A stretch of DNA of 64,000 nucleotides from Bacteroidales bacterium (GTDB lineage Bacteria; Bacteroidota; Bacteroidia; Bacteroidales; F082): contig JANQGJ010000071.1 of the NCBI GenBank assembly GCA_028277395.1, positions 1 to 64,000 on the forward strand. Direction: 5' to 3'. A model generated the notes under the pieces. The model was not told the origin of the DNA, did not search any database, and worked only from the letters and a program-made list of their open reading frames with translations. This document shows positions 30,129 through 39,464 of the stretch, piece by piece. Position 1 is the first letter of the stretch, and each line of letters starts with the position of its first letter. Position numbers and translations under genes: made by a program.

Positions 30129-30422
30129 ATGAAAACTGATCTTAATATAAAAGTTGATATTGGAGGCAGGCCTTATAGTTTAACTATAAGCAGGAATGAA
30201 GAAGAGCTGGTAAGAAAAGCAGCGGAAGATGTAAACAATACAATAAAGAAGTATTCAAAGGCGTTTGAATATAAGGATATGCAAGATCTTTACGCAATGG
30301 TTTCATTGCAATACGCTTCAGGCTTAATGCATATTGAAAATGAGAAATCTTTCAGAGACAAAGAGATGAAAGATAAATTGAAGGAAGTTGACGATTTGTT
30401 ATCGTCACATTTAAAACTATAA
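30129..30422 (+). CDS. zapA: Cell division protein ZapA
   Basis: The 97-residue protein starts at the ATG at 30129 (a TTG at 30123 is in frame but less likely). It has the ZapA pattern: a beta hairpin I-K-V-D-I-G-G-R-P-Y-S-L, then a helix E-E-L-V-R-K-A-A-E-D-V-N and a C-terminal coiled coil. ZapA cross-links FtsZ filaments at the septum. Gene order zapA - 6S-like RNA - rny is conserved in Bacteroidota and echoes zapA-ssrS in E. coli. Confidence 0.92.
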   Translation: MKTDLNIKVDIGGRPYSLTISRNEEELVRKAAEDVNNTIKKYSKAFEYKDMQDLYAMVSLQYASGLMHIENEKSFRDKEMKDKLKEVDDLLSSHLKL

Positions 30423-30496
30423 GATCATCGTTCTTAAAAATATAAAGTGCCCACATAATTCACAGTTTGTAAATTCAACACTATTACAATTAGGGA

Positions 30497-30651
30497 TAAG
30501 CTCAAAGGGTCCTAGAACAGGCCTGATTATTAGCTTTTGTTAATAATTCTCCTAATTTATTAGGGGGACGCTGGACGTTCGAAGAAACTGGCAGCCCTAG
30601 ACGTATTTTATTAGGAGTTTACCAACTCCGGATTATGTTGGGCCTTTTTTT
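30497..30651 (+). ncRNA. ssrS: 6S RNA-like (Bacteroidales-1) transcript between zapA and rny
   Basis: The stretch is non-coding and can fold into the 6S shape: a terminal closing stem AGGCC (30519-30523) with GGCCT (30641-30645), then a large internal bubble. Next come a second stem CTCCTAAT (30549-30556) with ATTAGGAG (30610-30617), and an apical hairpin GCTG/CAGC plus TAGG/CCTA (30561-30599). A small hairpin GGAGTT/AACTCC sits on the 3' side of the bubble and seven U residues follow the closing stem. 6S RNA mimics open promoter DNA and holds RNA polymerase in stationary phase. The neighbouring zapA supports the call. The 5' end is approximate. Confidence 0.7.
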
Positions 30652-30688
30652 ATATCTCCTGTTTTGCATTTTACAAAACGAAAACACT

Positions 30689-32233
30689 ATGGATGATACA
30701 TTTATTTTAATTATTACAGCAGCGCTTTCATTAGTCGTTGGTGGATTATTAACGAGTACTTTTCTTAAGAAATCAATTCTGAAAAAAAGTAATTTACTAC
30801 TCGAAGAAGCCCGTGAGAAAGCAGAAGTTATAAAAAAAGAGAAAATTCTTCAGGCTAAAGAAAAGTTCCTGCAACTGAAAAGTGAACATGAAAAGGTTAT
30901 AAATGAGAAAAATAACCAGATTCAAAAAAACGAGAATAAAATCAGGCAACGGGATTCTATTTTATCTAAAAAAATAGAAGAAGCACAACGAAAGCAGAAG
31001 AAACTTGATATTCTTAAATCAAACCTTGATAATCAGCTTCAAATTCTTGATAAAAAACAAACCGAGGTTGATAAAATGCATAGCGAACAGGTAAAACAAC
31101 TTGAGATTATTAGTGGTTATTCTGCTGAACAGGCCAAAGAACAGCTTGTAGAGTCACTAAAAGGGATAGCAGAATCCGAGGCTATGGTTCATATCAGAGA
31201 AATAGCTGAAGAAGCAAGGCTAACTGCTAACCGTGAGGCTAAGAAAATTGTTATTGAAACCATACAACGTACAGCGGCTGAGCATGCAATTGAGAATACT
31301 GTAACCGTTTTCAATATAGAAAGCGATGAGATCAAGGGAAGAATAATTGGTCGTGAAGGAAGGAACATCAGGGCACTTGAGGCCATGACCGGAATCGAAA
31401 TTATTATTGATGACAGTCCGGATGCTATTCTGCTATCAGGTTTCGACCCAATCAGGAGAGAGGTTGCCAGGTTATCTCTGCAGAAGCTTGTAACAGATGG
31501 CAGAATACACCCTGCCCGTATTGAAGAAGTTGTAACCAAAACCCGTCAGGAGGTTGAACAGGAAATTCTTGAAGTTGGTAAACGTACAGTAATTGACCTT
31601 GGTATTCACAATATGCACCATGAACTGATCAAGCTGGTGGGTAGAATGAAATATCGTTCATCTTACGGACAAAACCTTCTTGCCCACTCAAAAGAGGTTG
31701 CTAATTTAAGTGCAACCATGGCATCTGAGCTTGGGTTGAATCCTAAAAAAGCCAAACGCGCCGGTTTATTACATGATATAGGTAAAATTGCTGAAAATGA
31801 GGCGGAATTACCACATGCCATACTTGGGATGAAAATTGCCGAGAAATACAAGGAAAAGCCTGATGTTTGTAATGCAATTGGTGCTCACCATGATGAGATA
31901 GAGATGGAGACCCTGATTTCCCCAATTGTACAGGTTTGTGATGCTATTTCAGGTGCACGTCCGGGCGCCCGAAGAGAAGTTGTGGAGGCATATATTCAGC
32001 GACTTAAAAAGCTTGAAGGTTTGGCATTAAGTTATCCGGGTGTTGTTAAAACATATGCAATCCAGGCGGGACGCGAATTGAGAGTTATTGTTGGCGCTGA
32101 ACAGGTTAGCGACACTGAGGCTGATAAGATATCATTTGAGCTTTCACGTAAGATACAGGAAGAAATGACTTATCCCGGCCAGATTAAGATCACCGTTATT
32201 CGTGAGACAAGAGCAATTAACTACGCAAAATAG
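30689..32233 (+). CDS. rny: Ribonuclease Y
   Basis: RNase Y is a membrane-bound endoribonuclease that starts mRNA decay. The 514-residue protein has an N-terminal transmembrane helix (about residues 3-22), a long coiled coil (about 30-190), a KH domain with [12 protein letters not shown] and an HD domain with L-L-H-D-I-G-K. The frame is open from an ATG at 30635, but that site lies inside the 3' arm of the 6S-like RNA; the ATG at 30689 gives the normal M-D-D-T-F start right before the membrane helix. Confidence 0.95.
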   Translation: MDDTFILIITAALSLVVGGLLTSTFLKKSILKKSNLLLEEAREKAEVIKKEKILQAKEKFLQLKSEHEKVINEKNNQIQKNENKIRQRDSILSKKIEEAQRKQKKLDILKSNLDNQLQILDKKQTEVDKMHSEQVKQLEIISGYSAEQAKEQLVESLKGIAESEAMVHIREIAEEARLTANREAKKIVIETIQRTAAEHAIENTVTVFNIESDEIKGRIIGREGRNIRALEAMTGIEIIIDDSPDAILLSGFDPIRREVARLSLQKLVTDGRIHPARIEEVVTKTRQEVEQEILEVGKRTVIDLGIHNMHHELIKLVGRMKYRSSYGQNLLAHSKEVANLSATMASELGLNPKKAKRAGLLHDIGKIAENEAELPHAILGMKIAEKYKEKPDVCNAIGAHHDEIEMETLISPIVQVCDAISGARPGARREVVEAYIQRLKKLEGLALSYPGVVKTYAIQAGRELRVIVGAEQVSDTEADKISFELSRKIQEEMTYPGQIKITVIRETRAINYAK

Positions 32234-32259
32234 AATTAGGATAAAATAAATAAATAAGC

Positions 32260-32769
32260 ATGAAAAAGATACTAATTTTAGCTACAGCAGTTTTATTCAT
32301 AGCTACACTTCAGGCACAAAATGTGTTCGATAAAGGCAGCATTATGTTTAATGGTGGAATTGGTGCCCCCATGACTGACGGATTCATTCCAACAATAAAT
32401 TTCAGCGGTGAAGTTGGAGTTATTCCAACCGGAAGTATTGGAGTTGTATCATTTGGAGGTCTCGCCGAATTCCAGATTGCTAATTATGAATGGTTTAACG
32501 ATAACGAAGTGTTCCCAAGATTTTATATTGGACCCAGGGCAACCTGGCATCTTACAGCGCTGGAAACTAATGTATTTGATGTTTATGCTGGTACAGGGTT
32601 TGGATTAGTAGTAAGTGGTAGTACAGCTCACTTCGACAGTGATGTTAAATTTGAGCCAGACTTCTTCGTTGGAGGACGCTGGATGTTTAATCCTAACCTT
32701 GGATTGTTTAGTGAGTTGGGATATAGTGGGTTAAGTGCTTTTAAGGTTGGATTGACTTTTGGACTGTAA
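32260..32769 (+). CDS. Small outer-membrane beta-barrel protein
   Basis: The 169-residue protein has a signal peptide (cleavage after L-Q-A-Q, about residue 20) and alternating Gly/aromatic strands ending in F-K-V-G-L-T-F-G-L, a pattern of an eight-strand OmpX/OmpW-like barrel. It starts 26 bp after rny and is followed by a strong terminator, so it is probably the last gene of that transcript. The function is unknown. Confidence 0.75.
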   Translation: MKKILILATAVLFIATLQAQNVFDKGSIMFNGGIGAPMTDGFIPTINFSGEVGVIPTGSIGVVSFGGLAEFQIANYEWFNDNEVFPRFYIGPRATWHLTALETNVFDVYAGTGFGLVVSGSTAHFDSDVKFEPDFFVGGRWMFNPNLGLFSELGYSGLSAFKVGLTFGL

Positions 32770-32786
32770 TCAGAAGATAAGAAAAA

Positions 32787-32826
32787 AACCGGCTGTTTAA
32801 TAATTGTTGAACAGCCGGTTTTTTTA
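32787..32826. terminator. Bidirectional intrinsic terminator
   Basis: AACCGGCTGTT (32787-32797) and its exact complement (32810-32820) form an 11-bp stem with a 12-nt loop. A run of A residues precedes it and a run of T residues follows, so it can end transcription from both the plus-strand barrel gene and the minus-strand lipoprotein gene. Confidence 0.92.
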
Positions 32827-32827
32827 T

Positions 32828-33364
32828 CTATTCTTTATTATTTTTCTCAAATTCTTTTATTAGTTCTTCAGGCGATTTACCCAGATTGTTAAGTGATACA
32901 ACAGCATCATCTGCAAAATCACTATTGGGGTACTTCTCTAAAAATTCAAGGTAATACTTCCTGGCATTTGCATAGTCATTTAACTGATCTTCATAAACGA
33001 ATCCTTTTAGAAACATTATAGTTGGAATATTCTTATAATCCGGGTAGTTTCTCATTATCCTGTTGAAAAGTGCAATGGTAGCTTTGGCATCACTGATATT
33101 CATACTAATATCCGAAGCCTTAAACAGGAATTCCGGTGCCAGCGAATCATTCTGATTCTGATCAGCATATATAATGTACATTTTAAGAAGTTGTTTTGCT
33201 TTTTCAATATCAGGAGTTGTGGTCATTTCACCAAAAAGTTCTTCCTCAAGGTCATTAATATCCCTGATTGTAACTACTTCTTCTCCATTACTTTCAGCGT
33301 TATTATTGGTGCAGGATTGAAAAAGAAATGTGCTGATAATTAATAAAATTAAAATTCTGTACAT
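32828..33364 (-). CDS. TPR-like lipoprotein
   Basis: The 178-residue protein has a lipobox (F-L-F-Q-S-C, Cys18) and TPR-like helices: K-A-K-Q-L-L-K-M-Y, L-A-P-E-F-L-F-K-A, Y-P-N-S-D-F-A-D-D-A. This is the YfiO/BamD-like pattern of repeats with Y-P-N/S motifs, but the protein is short for BamD. It is probably an outer-membrane lipoprotein that binds partners. It follows def by 27 bp and may be co-transcribed with ruvX-def. Confidence 0.75.
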   Translation of the reverse strand: MYRILILLIISTFLFQSCTNNNAESNGEEVVTIRDINDLEEELFGEMTTTPDIEKAKQLLKMYIIYADQNQNDSLAPEFLFKASDISMNISDAKATIALFNRIMRNYPDYKNIPTIMFLKGFVYEDQLNDYANARKYYLEFLEKYPNSDFADDAVVSLNNLGKSPEELIKEFEKNNKE

Positions 33365-33391
33365 AACAATTTAGATTTATATTAATATTGG

Positions 33392-33967
33392 TTATCGTCT
33401 CCCTTTTTTTCGTGGTAATATCATTTTATAGGCAACATCAGCTATTCCTGTGCTAATATCACGCAACTTACCTTTAAGTAATATCCTTTTTAGATTCGAT
33501 AATCTTTCAATAAATACTTTTCCTTCAATATGGTCATATTCATGTTGAATAATACGTGCCATAACTCCTTCAAACTTAACATCCTCATGGTAATTGAAAT
33601 TTTCATCGTAATATGACATATAGATTATCGATCTTCTTTTGACAACTTCAGAAATTCCTGGTACGCTTAAACATCCTTCTTCAAAATCTTTTTCCTCACC
33701 TTCTTCTTTAGTTATATGAGCATTAATGAAAACTTTTTTTGATATATTCTCAACCTCCGGAAAGTCTTCAGCAAAAGGAGTAGGATCTATCACAAACAGC
33801 CTGATAGGTCTGTTTACCTGGTGTGCTGCCAGGCCTACACCCTTCGAAAAGTACATTGTTTCAAACATATCTTCGATTAAAGTACTTAGTCCTTCATAAT
33901 CCTTTGTAATATCTTCTCCTACTTTTTTCAAAGTATGATGACCGTATGCTGTTATTGGTAATACCAT
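33392..33967 (-). CDS. def: Peptide deformylase
   Basis: The enzyme removes the formyl group from the N-terminal methionine of new proteins. All three motifs are present: G-V-G-L-A-A-H-Q (motif 1), E-E-G-C-L-S-V-P-G (motif 2, metal Cys) and Q-H-E-Y-D-H (motif 3, the two His ligands and catalytic Glu). The 191-residue length fits a type 1 deformylase. It lies 15 bp after ruvX. Confidence 0.97.
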   Translation of the reverse strand: MVLPITAYGHHTLKKVGEDITKDYEGLSTLIEDMFETMYFSKGVGLAAHQVNRPIRLFVIDPTPFAEDFPEVENISKKVFINAHITKEEGEEKDFEEGCLSVPGISEVVKRRSIIYMSYYDENFNYHEDVKFEGVMARIIQHEYDHIEGKVFIERLSNLKRILLKGKLRDISTGIADVAYKMILPRKKGRR

Positions 33968-33982
33968 ATATTATTTCAATTA

Positions 33983-34396
33983 TTAATTTCTCGAATCCAT
34001 AAATGATTGAAGAATAAGTGTTGCACTTATAGTATCTGCCAATGCTTTATTTTGACGTTTTGATTTACTTAATCCTCCTGCGATCATAGTATCTAAAGCA
34101 ATTTTTGAGGTAAATCGTTCGTCAAACCTGAAAACTTCAATATTTGGATACCTGTTCTTAAATTTATTTACAAATGGTTCAATAAACCTTGAAGAATCCG
34201 ATGGTTTATTCATCATATCCTTTGGTTCACCAACCACAACTGAATCTACATCTTCTTTCTTTAAATAATCATCTAAATACGACCATATATCCTTAACATG
34301 TACAGTTGTAAGTCCGTTTGCTATCAGTTGTAGTTCATCTGTAACAGCCAGTCCGACTCTTTTCTGTCCGTAATCTATTGCCAGGATTCTTCCCAT
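33983..34396 (-). CDS. ruvX: YqgF/RuvX-type Holliday junction resolvase family protein
   Basis: The 137-residue protein has the RNase H-like fold of the YqgF family: A-I-D-Y-G-Q-K-R-V-G-L-A at the start carries the first catalytic Asp, V-V-G-E-P holds the second acidic residue, and F-D-E-R-F-T-S follows. YqgF proteins process pre-16S rRNA 5' ends in enterics and were first proposed as resolvases. It is the first gene of the ruvX-def unit. A TAATTTTG element at 34430-34437 (minus) could be its promoter. Confidence 0.93.
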   Translation of the reverse strand: MGRILAIDYGQKRVGLAVTDELQLIANGLTTVHVKDIWSYLDDYLKKEDVDSVVVGEPKDMMNKPSDSSRFIEPFVNKFKNRYPNIEVFRFDERFTSKIALDTMIAGGLSKSKRQNKALADTISATLILQSFMDSRN

Positions 34397-34474
34397 TGTT
34401 CAAATTAATAGTATGCAAGATTCAGCTGGCAAAATTAGTAATTTTTTATACTTTTATCCGATAATTTATAATCA

Positions 34475-35290
34475 ATGGATAGCATAACAACAAAGATAGA
34501 CTCTGCATGGGATAATAAAAACCTGTTAACAGAAAATGATTACATAGTTGCAGTTAATCAGGTAATTGAGATGGTGGATAAGGGTGAGGTACGTGTTGCT
34601 GAGCCTTCAATTGGTGAATGGCGTATAAACGATTGGGTAAAGAAGGCCATAATAATGTACTTTATAGTTCGTAAAATGGAGACGGTTGAGGTAGGAATGT
34701 TTGAGTTTCATGATAAGATACCTCTCAAACATGATTATGCCGGACTTGATGTTCGTGTTGTGCCTCATGCTGTAGCAAGATATGGTTCGTACATATCACC
34801 AGGAGTAATACTAATGCCATCTTATGTGAATATCGGTGCATATGTTGGCAGTGGAACAATGGTTGATACCTGGGCAACTGTAGGTTCCTGCGCGCAAATT
34901 GGAAATGATGTACATTTAAGTGGTGGTGTTGGAATTGGTGGCGTACTGGAACCGATTCAGGCTTCTCCGGTTATTATTGGTGATAATTGTTTCATTGGAT
35001 CACGTTCAATTGTGGTTGAGGGAGTCCATGTTGGAAATGAGGCTGTATTGGGTGCCAATGTTGTTATAACACAGTCAACCAGAATTATTGATGTTAGTGG
35101 TAGTTCACCTGTCGAATATAAAGGTGTGGTGCCTCCAAGGTCAGTTGTTATACCTGGTACTACAACAAAAGAGTTTCCCGCCGGAAAATACCAGGTGCCC
35201 TGTGCATTGATCATTGGTACCAGGAAAGAAACCACTGATAAGAAAACGTCATTAAATGATGCTCTCAGGGATTATAATGTATCCGTCTGA
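34475..35290 (+). CDS. dapD: Tetrahydrodipicolinate N-succinyltransferase
   Basis: DapD transfers succinyl from CoA to tetrahydrodipicolinate in lysine and diaminopimelate synthesis, needed for peptidoglycan. The 271-residue protein has an N-terminal helical domain followed by a left-handed beta-helix of hexapeptide repeats (I-G-A-Y-V-G-S-G-T-M, I-G-D-N-C-F-I-G-S) and the V-D-T-W-A-T-V-G-S-C-A-Q-I signature. It is divergent from ruvX with only 78 bp between. Confidence 0.96.
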   Translation: MDSITTKIDSAWDNKNLLTENDYIVAVNQVIEMVDKGEVRVAEPSIGEWRINDWVKKAIIMYFIVRKMETVEVGMFEFHDKIPLKHDYAGLDVRVVPHAVARYGSYISPGVILMPSYVNIGAYVGSGTMVDTWATVGSCAQIGNDVHLSGGVGIGGVLEPIQASPVIIGDNCFIGSRSIVVEGVHVGNEAVLGANVVITQSTRIIDVSGSSPVEYKGVVPPRSVVIPGTTTKEFPAGKYQVPCALIIGTRKETTDKKTSLNDALRDYNVSV

Positions 35291-35323
35291 TTAATAAGAT
35301 GTATTATATACCCTTATCATTTG

Positions 35324-37069
35324 TCATCTTTTTTTCTTTTTTCTCTCTTTTTTAGATCGGGTGTATTTACTTTTTCCCTTAAAGTTGTCTTTACGTTTGA
35401 AACTCCCGGATTTCGACTGTTTCTGATCGTTTTGTTTTTGATTGGCTACCTCTATGACCAGAGGGATGTTATGAAATTCAGCATTTCCGAATGAATTAAG
35501 TATTTTTTTCTCAAATGAGCTGTCAACTTCAAAAAAGGAGAAATTCTTCATTATCTCGATTCTGCCAATTTCGATGTTTCTTTCCCTGGTGTATTTATTG
35601 ATCAGTCCTATTAATGAAGCAGGATTAAGGTTAGTACTGCTACCAACATTAATGAACAACCTGGTAAATTGAATATCGCCTGCAGGTTTCTTCTTATCCT
35701 TCTTATCTCTTTTCTTTCGTTGCGGTTCTTTTTCTGATTTATCAGCTGTGTTTAAGTCTTTGGCACCTTTGTAATATGATAGGAACCTGTTAAATTCAAT
35801 AGAGACGAATTTTTTTATAAGATCCTCTCTGCTAAGCCATTCAAGTTTTTTATAGATTGCATCAATAAATGGTGATATTTGTGATTCGTCAATTTCAACA
35901 TTCTCAACTTTATCAACCAGGTTATATAATTGTTTGGCACATATTTCTTTGCCCGATGGTACCAGTTGCTTCTTGAACTTACGCCCTACGATTTTTTCAA
36001 CTGACCTGAGTTTGTGTTTTTCACGCATGTGTAGTATAGAAAGAGAAATACCACTTTTACCGGCTCTTCCTGTTCTGCCACTTCTGTGGATATAAACTTC
36101 ATTTTCATCAGGGAGATTATAGTTAATAACATGGGTAAGTTCCTCAACATCCAGTCCTCTTGCTGCAACATCAGTTGCTACCAGTAGCTGTAAGTGTTTG
36201 GATCTGAATTTATTCATTACCGAATCGCGTTGTGCCTGCGACAGATCACCATGCAGTGCATCAGCATTATACCCATCCTGAATAAGTTTATCGGCAATTT
36301 CTTTTGTTTCCCGTCTGGTACGGCAAAATATTATACCATAAATCCTGGGATTAATGTCTGCAATTCGTTTAAGTGCTTCATATCTGTCACGGGCATGTAC
36401 TTCATAGTATATGTGTTCTACATTTTTAGCCCCAATGTTTCTGGTTCCCGCTGAAATTTCAACAGGGTCTTTCATAAATTTCTTTGAGATTTTAGCTATT
36501 TCATCAGGCATTGTAGCCGAAAATAGCAACGTTTGCTTGTTTGCCGGTGTTTTTTCCAGTATGCTGTTAAGGTCTTCTTTAAATCCCATACTCAACATTT
36601 CATCAGCTTCATCCAGTACTATGGTGGAAATCTTACCAACATTCAGTTTCTTTCGTTTTATTAAATCAAGAGTTCTTCCGGGTGTACCTACAACAATATG
36701 TGATCCTTTCTTTAATTCAGTAATTTGTGTTTCAATACTTGATCCTCCATAAACAGCAGTAACCCTGAGTTTCTTATTGTTAGTGGCATATGACTGAAGG
36801 TCTTTGGATATCTGGATGCACAACTCACGGGTAGGTGATAGTATTAATCCCTGGGTTTCGTTTGATGATGTATTGGTTTTCTGGATCATAGGCAGCCCAA
36901 ATGCTGCTGTTTTACCTGTACCGGTTTGAGCAAGGCCGATCAGATCCTTTTCAGACTCAAGGAGGACTGGAATTACCAGTTCCTGAATTTGAGTTGGTTT
37001 TTCAAAACCAAGGTCGGAAACAGCATTAATCAGCTCAGAATTCAGGTTTAATTCTTCAAAGTTGTTCAT
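35324..37069 (-). CDS. DEAD-box RNA helicase with DbpA-type RNA-binding domain
   Basis: The 581-residue helicase has all core motifs: Q motif (K-P-T-Q-I-Q), A-Q-T-G-T-G-K-T, P-T-R-E-L, T-P-G-R, D-E-A-D, S-A-T and H-R-S-G-R-T-G-R-A-G. After residue 440 there is a DbpA/CsdA-like RNA-binding fold (F-T-R-L-F-I-N-V-G) followed by a strongly basic tail rich in Lys, Arg and Ser. Such helicases work in ribosome assembly and cold adaptation. It is transcribed alone. Confidence 0.95.
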   Translation of the reverse strand: MNNFEELNLNSELINAVSDLGFEKPTQIQELVIPVLLESEKDLIGLAQTGTGKTAAFGLPMIQKTNTSSNETQGLILSPTRELCIQISKDLQSYATNNKKLRVTAVYGGSSIETQITELKKGSHIVVGTPGRTLDLIKRKKLNVGKISTIVLDEADEMLSMGFKEDLNSILEKTPANKQTLLFSATMPDEIAKISKKFMKDPVEISAGTRNIGAKNVEHIYYEVHARDRYEALKRIADINPRIYGIIFCRTRRETKEIADKLIQDGYNADALHGDLSQAQRDSVMNKFRSKHLQLLVATDVAARGLDVEELTHVINYNLPDENEVYIHRSGRTGRAGKSGISLSILHMREKHKLRSVEKIVGRKFKKQLVPSGKEICAKQLYNLVDKVENVEIDESQISPFIDAIYKKLEWLSREDLIKKFVSIEFNRFLSYYKGAKDLNTADKSEKEPQRKKRDKKDKKKPAGDIQFTRLFINVGSSTNLNPASLIGLINKYTRERNIEIGRIEIMKNFSFFEVDSSFEKKILNSFGNAEFHNIPLVIEVANQKQNDQKQSKSGSFKRKDNFKGKSKYTRSKKERKKKKR

Positions 37070-37129
37070 GGAAATATTTAATTAAAGAAACTAATGTTAT
37101 GTGCACCAAAGTATTTTACGGAGGTGGTG

Positions 37130-37137
37130 CAAAAGTA
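37130..37137 (-). promoter_or_regulatory. TAnnTTTG-type -7 element of the helicase gene
   Basis: The minus strand reads TACTTTTG, 60 bp upstream of the helicase ATG, with a TTG 15 bp further upstream (a short spacing). A GCACC/GGTGC hairpin can form in the 5' leader. Confidence 0.35.
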
Positions 37138-37298
37138 GTTATTATTTGATTACAAGCACCATATTGAAAACAAAAGAATTATATGTAATATCTGACAATC
37201 ATTCAATAGCTTATATGTCACTGAAACTTATTCAAAAACAAATGAATATTATCTTAACATAAACTTTATTTAGAATCAGTAAAAATAAAAAATTAGAT

Positions 37299-37306
37299 TA
37301 TTTTTG
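37299..37306 (+). promoter_or_regulatory. TAnnTTTG-type -7 element of the E1 gene
   Basis: TATTTTTG matches the consensus and lies 19 bp upstream of the E1 ATG at 37326. The leader would be very short, about 14 nt. No -33 TTTG is seen. Confidence 0.4.
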
Positions 37307-37325
37307 CAGCATAATAATTATTGAC

Positions 37326-39371
37326 ATGGCACAAAAGCGAAAATATACTTTAGATAATACAAATAAAGAAACACTTGAGAGGTGGTACAGACTGATGACA
37401 CTTGGTCGTCAGCTTGATGAAAAGGCACCAAATTATTTGAAACAGGCACTGGGATGGTCGTATCATGCACCTTACGCAGGTCATGATGGTATTCAGCTTG
37501 CGATAGGGCAGGTGTTTGATAGGGAGAATGATTTTCTGTTTCCGTACTACAGAGACATGCTGACAGCTATATCTGCCGGACTAACAGCAGAAGAAATCAT
37601 ATTGAACGGAATCTCAAAAGCTGATGATATCGCTAGCGGGGGAAGGCATATGTCCAATCATTTTGCTAAACCTGAATGGAATATTCAGAATGTATCATCT
37701 GCAACAGGTAACCATACATTGCATGCTGCAGGTGTGGCAAGATCAATAAAAATTTATGGCAGTAAAGGTGTTGCCATAAGTTCACAGGGTGAATCTTCAA
37801 CATCGGAAGGATATGTATTTGAAGCAATAAACGGTGCATCAAAAGAAATGCTTCCCGTTGTATTTGTTTTTCAGGATAATCAATATGGGATATCAGTTCC
37901 ACAACGTGATCAATCAGCTAACCGCAGAGCTGCTGAAAATTATCGTGGTATGAAAAACCTCAGAATAATGTATTGCGATGGTAAAAATGTATTCGATTCA
38001 ATGAATACTATGGATGCCGCTAAGAAACATGCAGTTGAAAACAGTGAACCCGTAATTGTACATGCAAATTGTCTGAGAATTCACTCACATTCAAATTCAG
38101 ATGCGCATGAACTATACAGGGATGACAGCGAAAGACATTGTGTAAGGCTGAGTGACCCACTTGAGCGATTCCGTGTTCAGTTAATTCACTCTGGAAAATT
38201 TACCGAAGAAGAACTGAAGAACATAGACAAAGAAGAGAAGAAAGCCATTTCAGCTGCACATAAAGTAGCCCTGAAAGCACCTGATCCGGATCCAGAATCC
38301 GTATTTGACTTTGTATCTCCCGAACCTTACGTAAGTGAGAAATATCCTGATGGTACACATGACGGATCAAAAGGAGATTCTTTAAGACTTATACAGGCTC
38401 TTAACCAGACTCTTAAGGCAGAGTTTCGTAATAATTCTGATACTTACATTTTTGGCCAGGATATGGCAAATAAGGATAAGGGAGGGATATTTAATGTTAG
38501 TAAAGGAATGCAGCAGGAGTTTGGGATTGGACGTGTTTTTAATGCTCCGATAGCAGAAGATTTTATTCTTGGTACTGCCAATGGTATGACCCGGTTTAAC
38601 GATAAAATCAGGGTTATTGTTGAAGGAGCAGAGTTTGCCGACTATTTTTGGCCTGCAATGGAACAACTTGTTGACAGTACTCACGATTACTGGAGGAGCA
38701 ACGGACAGTTTGCACCAAATGTTACTATCAGATTAGCATCAGGTGGATATATTGGAGGTGGTTTGTACCATTCACAGACCATTGAAGGTGCACTTACAAC
38801 GTTTCCCGGATTGCGTGTAGTTTACCCTGCTTTTGCTGATGATGCCGCAGGTTTGTTGCGTACTTCCATAAGGTCACGCGGACTAACTTTGTTTTTGGAA
38901 CCTAAAGCACTGTATAATGATCCTTTAGCTGAAACAATTGTACCTGATGACTTTGAGGTACCATTTGGTAAGGCCAGAGTGAGAAGAGAGGGGAATGATC
39001 TGAGTATAATTACATATGGTAATACTTTACCGATGTGTCTTCAGGCTGCCGAACTGATAAAAGAAGAAACAGGTAAAGAGATTGAGGTGGTTGACCTGAG
39101 ATCTTTATTACCTCTTGATGAAGATGCGATTTTAAAATCAGTTATGAAAACAAACCGGGTACTGGTAGTCCATGAAGACAAAGTTTTTGCCGGTTTTGGT
39201 GGCGAAGTAGCTGCTTTGATCTCTGATAAGGCGTTTAAATACCTTGATGCACCAGTTAAACGAATAGGCTCTACATTCACTCCAATAGGATTTAACAGAA
39301 TTCTTGAGAAAGCAATTTTACCTGATACTGATAATATTATTACAGGACTAAAAGAAGTTCTCGAATTTTAG
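37326..39371 (+). CDS. 2-oxoacid dehydrogenase E1, fused alpha and beta subunits
   Basis: The 681-residue protein joins an E1 alpha domain (about residues 15-330) and an E1 beta (transketolase-like) domain (about 350-681). The thiamine-pyrophosphate site is S-Q-G-E-S-S-T-S-E-G ... Q-D-N-Q-Y-G-I-S, with Glu where GDG is usual, as I recall from Bacteroidota fused E1s. The beta half has F-G-Q-D-M-A-N-K-D-K-G-G and ends in a G-F-G-G-E-V-A motif. It decarboxylates a branched-chain or related 2-oxoacid. No E2 or E3 gene is adjacent, so the substrate is inferred only by family. Confidence 0.92.
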   Translation: MAQKRKYTLDNTNKETLERWYRLMTLGRQLDEKAPNYLKQALGWSYHAPYAGHDGIQLAIGQVFDRENDFLFPYYRDMLTAISAGLTAEEIILNGISKADDIASGGRHMSNHFAKPEWNIQNVSSATGNHTLHAAGVARSIKIYGSKGVAISSQGESSTSEGYVFEAINGASKEMLPVVFVFQDNQYGISVPQRDQSANRRAAENYRGMKNLRIMYCDGKNVFDSMNTMDAAKKHAVENSEPVIVHANCLRIHSHSNSDAHELYRDDSERHCVRLSDPLERFRVQLIHSGKFTEEELKNIDKEEKKAISAAHKVALKAPDPDPESVFDFVSPEPYVSEKYPDGTHDGSKGDSLRLIQALNQTLKAEFRNNSDTYIFGQDMANKDKGGIFNVSKGMQQEFGIGRVFNAPIAEDFILGTANGMTRFNDKIRVIVEGAEFADYFWPAMEQLVDSTHDYWRSNGQFAPNVTIRLASGGYIGGGLYHSQTIEGALTTFPGLRVVYPAFADDAAGLLRTSIRSRGLTLFLEPKALYNDPLAETIVPDDFEVPFGKARVRREGNDLSIITYGNTLPMCLQAAELIKEETGKEIEVVDLRSLLPLDEDAILKSVMKTNRVLVVHEDKVFAGFGGEVAALISDKAFKYLDAPVKRIGSTFTPIGFNRILEKAILPDTDNIITGLKEVLEF

Positions 39372-39464
39372 ACTAACTGTTTTGCTGCTTATTAATCAAT
39401 ATCCTGTTTCAAAATTAAGGATAATATTCAACCAGTGTGGTTGAGGTTGAAATTATGTTTCTTG

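Noticed and set aside
30635-30688. Longer rny start at 30635
   Set aside because: It lies in the 3' arm and U-run of the 6S-like RNA and adds residues before the normal N-terminal membrane helix.
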